Shown: in pieces, positions 20,580 to 22,756 of the stretch
Layout: each line of letters begins with the position of its first letter
Position numbering within the stretch: position 1 is the first letter of the stretch
From: DASQPE01 sp964519805
GTDB lineage: Bacteria > Gemmatimonadota > Gemmatimonadetes > Gemmatimonadales > GWC2-71-9
Assembly: GCA_964519805.1 (NCBI GenBank)
Contig: CAZFKN010000049.1
Location: 1-22,756 of the forward strand
DNA length: 22,756 bases
Direction of reading: 5' to 3'
Notes under the pieces: model-generated
Told to the model about the DNA's origin: nothing
Seen by the model: only the letters and a program-made list of their open reading frames with translations
Databases searched by the model: none
Translations under genes and position numbers: made by a program

Positions 20580-22046
20580 ATGCGCACCATCATCGAGCCG
20601 TTCAAGATCAAGACCGTCGAGCCGATCCGACTCACGACGCGGGAGGAGCGCGAGGTCTATCTCCGGGAGGCGGCGTACAACGTCTTCCGGCTTCGAGCGG
20701 AAGACGTGCTCATCGACCTCCTGACCGACAGCGGCACCGCCGCGATGAGCGCGGAACAATGGGCCGCGATCATGCGCGGGGACGAGGCCTATGCGGGCAG
20801 CCGGTCATGGTTCCGCTTCGAGGCAACGGTACGCGACATCTTCGGATTCCGCCATGTTCTGCCCACCCATCAGGGACGGGCCGCCGAGCGAATACTCTTT
20901 TCCGTGCTCTGCCAGCCGGGGCACGTCGTTCCCAACAACACCCACTTCGACACCACCCGCGCCAACATCGAGTTCACCGGCGCCGAGGCGGTGGACCTGC
21001 CGATCGCGGAGGGACGGGTCCCGTCGTCGCGCCACCCGTTCAAAGGCAACATGGACGTGGCGGCCCTGAGGTCTCTGATCGACCGGGTCGGCCGCGACCG
21101 GGTGCCGCTGGTGATGCTCACCGTGACGAACAATTCCGGGGGCGGCCAGCCGGTCTCGATGGAGAACGTACGGGCCGTCTCGGCGGTGTGCCGAGAGCGC
21201 GGCATCCCCTTCTACATCGATGCCTGTCGCTTCGCCGAAAACGCCTGGTTCATCAAGCTGCGTGAGCGCGGCTACGACACCCGCACACCGGTGGAGATCG
21301 CGCGGGAGCTGTTCGCCTGCGCCGACGGGTGTACCATGTCGGCCAAAAAAGACGGGATGGCCAACATCGGCGGGTTCCTGGCAACCAACGACGACCGGCT
21401 CGCGCAGCGCGAGCGTGACCTTCTCATTCTGACCGAAGGGTTCCCCACCTACGGCGGGCTGGCCGGGCGGGATCTCGAGGCCGTGGCAACCGGCTTGCGA
21501 GAGGCGCTGGACGAAGACTACCTGCTCTACCGGATCCGCTCGACCACCTACCTGGGCGAGCACCTGGCCCAGGCCGGCGTGCCCATCGTCCAGCCGCCCG
21601 GCGGCCACGCCATCTACATCGACGCGGCCGCGTTCTTCCCGGCGATTCCTCCGCTCGAGCTGCCCGGGCAGGCCCTGGTCGTGGAGCTCTACCAGGAGGC
21701 CGGGATTCGCGGCGTCGAGATTGGTACCGTGATGTTCGGCCGCCGCGACCCCGCCACGGGCACGGAGGCCGCGGCGCCGATGGAGCTGGTTCGACTCGCG
21801 ATCCCGCGCCGCGTGTACACCCAGAGTCACATCGACTACGTCGTGGAGGCCGTCCTCGACGTCTGGGAGCGACGGGAGGCGGTGGGTGGCTACCGGTTCG
21901 TGGAGCAAGCGCCGGTGCTGCGCCACTTCACCGCCCGGTTCGAGCCGCTCAAGGCGACGCGGGCGCCCCGTACTTCTCCGCTAGCTTCTTCGCCGCCGCC
22001 AGATGTCCCTGGAACGCCGGCGCCACCTGCAGCACGAAGGCCTTGA
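20580..22046 (+). CDS. tnaA: Tryptophanase (beta-eliminating lyase)
   Basis: A 488-residue PLP-dependent beta-eliminating lyase that probably splits tryptophan into indole, pyruvate and ammonia. Conserved blocks are EPFKIKTVEPI, IDLLTDSGTAAMS, MRGDEAYAGS (Y71), PTHQGR, SNSGGGQPVS-like NNSGGGQPVS, and SAKKDGMANIGGFL with Schiff-base lysine K257. Overall it resembles tyrosine phenol-lyase, with numbering nearly collinear. However, the three positions that separate the two enzymes are tryptophanase-like: D124 (Thr in TPL), I381 (Arg in TPL) and H449 (Phe in TPL). After the usual end (LRHFTARFEPL) a Pro/Ala-rich tail of about 30 residues overlaps the DUF4142 gene antisense. No good Shine-Dalgarno precedes ATG 20580. 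No tnaC leader or tnaB permease is adjacent. The specificity residues are recalled, not aligned by program. Confidence 0.88.
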   Translation: MRTIIEPFKIKTVEPIRLTTREEREVYLREAAYNVFRLRAEDVLIDLLTDSGTAAMSAEQWAAIMRGDEAYAGSRSWFRFEATVRDIFGFRHVLPTHQGRAAERILFSVLCQPGHVVPNNTHFDTTRANIEFTGAEAVDLPIAEGRVPSSRHPFKGNMDVAALRSLIDRVGRDRVPLVMLTVTNNSGGGQPVSMENVRAVSAVCRERGIPFYIDACRFAENAWFIKLRERGYDTRTPVEIARELFACADGCTMSAKKDGMANIGGFLATNDDRLAQRERDLLILTEGFPTYGGLAGRDLEAVATGLREALDEDYLLYRIRSTTYLGEHLAQAGVPIVQPPGGHAIYIDAAAFFPAIPPLELPGQALVVELYQEAGIRGVEIGTVMFGRRDPATGTEAAAPMELVRLAIPRRVYTQSHIDYVVEAVLDVWERREAVGGYRFVEQAPVLRHFTARFEPLKATRAPRTSPLASSPPPDVPGTPAPPAARRP

Positions 22047-22506
22047 GCTCAGCGTTCTTGATCGCGGGCACGAGCGTCTGGGACACCGCGTCGATCACCG
22101 CCTGGTGATAGGTCACTTCGTGGGCCAGATAGGCGCGGTCGAACTCGTCGCCCTTGAGGGCGCGGAGCTTCTTCATCGCCGCGGCGTGATCGATCGCTCC
22201 CTGGTCGGGCCTGGGCGGCGTAGGAGTCACACCCAGCTTCTTCGCCAGGTCCCGCCCCTGCTGGCGGACGGCGGTGTGATCGTGCACGAAGGTGCGGCCG
22301 AGCTCCCGCACGTCATCGTGGGCGGCCCTGGAGGCCGCGAGGCCCGAGGTCTCGATGTCGGCGGTGTTGGCCTCGTCGAAGATGGCGACGATGGTGGCGT
22401 CGTCGAGCGGGTGGGCGGGGTTCTGGGCCCGGACGACGGCGGCGAACAGGAACCCGAGCGCCGCCGCAGCGGCGATCGAGATGGTGAGGCGAAGGCGGCG
22501 AGGCAT
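21949..22506 (-). CDS. DUF4142 domain-containing exported protein
   Basis: A 185-residue protein with a signal peptide at 1-27 (LTISIAAAAALGFLFAAVVRAQ) and a ferritin-like helical DUF4142 domain: EANTADIETSGLAASRAA, DDVRELGRTFVHDHTAV, KKLRALKGDEFDRAYLAHEV, YHQAVIDAVSQTLVP, FQGHLAAAKKLAEKYG. The His/Asp-bearing helices (HDHT, HEVTYHQ) are usual for the family, whose role in the periplasm is not established. The ATG has GGGAGG just upstream. The 3' end overlaps the tryptophanase tail on the opposite strand by 98 bases. It diverges from a winged-helix regulator gene with an AT-rich palindrome in between, so regulation by that protein is possible. Confidence 0.9.
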   Translation of the reverse strand: MPRRLRLTISIAAAAALGFLFAAVVRAQNPAHPLDDATIVAIFDEANTADIETSGLAASRAAHDDVRELGRTFVHDHTAVRQQGRDLAKKLGVTPTPPRPDQGAIDHAAAMKKLRALKGDEFDRAYLAHEVTYHQAVIDAVSQTLVPAIKNAELKAFVLQVAPAFQGHLAAAKKLAEKYGAPASP

Positions 22507-22554
22507 GGGTCCTCCCGGTTGAGGTAGGACCTAGTCTTGCACAATTAGCATAAA

Positions 22555-22576
22555 AAGTCAATATTTTATTTGACTT
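22555..22576. promoter_or_regulatory. AT-rich inverted repeat AAGTCAA-N8-TTGACTT, candidate operator/promoter
   Basis: A perfect seven-base inverted repeat (22555-22561 and 22570-22576) lies in a conspicuously AT-rich island (about 22540-22580) within GC-rich DNA. On the minus strand a TTGACT hexamer begins at 22564, a candidate -35 for the DUF4142 gene. The palindrome lies 20 bases before the regulator's start codon, the expected place for autoregulation. Confidence 0.5.
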
Positions 22577-22595
22577 CTTGCCACCCGGAGGTCCG

Positions 22596-22756
22596 ATGGA
22601 TCACCCGCTCCGGAGTCTCCGGCCCCCGACCGGCACCCGGGGCCGTATCGTCGCCCTCCTCCGCCGAGCCGCCCGGACGGTGGAGGAGCTGGCGACCGCG
22701 CTGGATCTCACCGACAACGCCGTGCGCGCCCAGCTCGCCGCCATGGAGCGCGACGG
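22596..22756 (+). CDS. Winged helix-turn-helix transcriptional regulator, 3' end outside window
   Basis: The first 53 codons of a DNA-binding protein. After a short polar start (MDHPLRSLRPP) comes TRGRIVALLRRAARTVEELA, then ATALDLTDNAVRAQLAAMERDG. This is the helix 1 / helix 2 / recognition-helix pattern of ArsR/MarR/SufR-like winged-helix repressors (LT-x-NAVRAxLxxLERDG). CGGAGG lies eight bases before the ATG. The effector domain, and so the exact family (an Fe-S SufR-like or an ArsR-like protein), is beyond the window. It diverges from DUF4142 and has a palindrome in front of it. Confidence 0.8.
   Translation, partial: MDHPLRSLRPPTGTRGRIVALLRRAARTVEELATALDLTDNAVRAQLAAMERD

Overview
The window comes from a GC-rich Gram-negative bacterium. 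An AsmA-type envelope protein, a small outer-membrane beta-barrel and several exported proteins whose signal peptides end in A-Q fit a diderm. The overall style (AQ signal-peptide ends, CocE-type hydrolase, DUF4142, ECF sigma genes) looks like Gemmatimonadota or a related soil phylum, but that assignment is inference. One run of exactly 100 N (12133-12232) is a scaffold join, so gene order across it is not proven by sequence.

Positions 1-7521 hold nine same-strand genes packed almost without spacers, mostly overlapping by 4-29 bases: a HAD phosphatase (5' end outside the window), a sugar/polyol-phosphate nucleotidyltransferase, an ATP-grasp enzyme, a class III PLP aminotransferase, a CDP-alcohol phosphatidyltransferase, a Gfo/Idh/MocA dehydrogenase, a UPF0104 flippase-like membrane protein, a small DUF457-like membrane protein and a second CDP-alcohol phosphatidyltransferase. 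I read this as an uncharacterised pathway that makes an amino- or polyol-type headgroup, activates it with CTP, joins it to lipid and handles the product at the membrane. This is the best candidate for an undescribed system. A secreted CocE/NonD hydrolase follows, and then strong terminator hairpins.

Positions 9554-10240 have no convincing gene. Then come an AsmA-like gene on the minus strand, a damaged or misassembled M20 peptidase gene running into the gap, and, beyond the gap, an ECF sigma factor coupled to a membrane-anchored protein with a YCII-like outer domain. Next are a His-rich secreted protein with a good sigma-54-type promoter, a doubtful small basic ORF and an outer-membrane barrel protein ending in a clear terminator.

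From 15259 to 15909 five tRNA genes lie on the minus strand (in transcription order His, Trp, Glu-CTC, Glu-TTC, Lys-CTT). They are followed by a PabC-like class IV PLP enzyme with a DMT exporter (minus), an APC amino-acid permease (plus), a Rieske/FAD ferredoxin-reductase-like protein (minus) and, divergent from it, a tryptophanase. A DUF4142 protein converges on the tryptophanase with overlapping 3' ends, and a winged-helix regulator starts at the right edge. A hairpin-forming heptamer repeat (GGCTAAC units) occurs both in the tRNA cluster and in the Rieske/tryptophanase divergent spacer.
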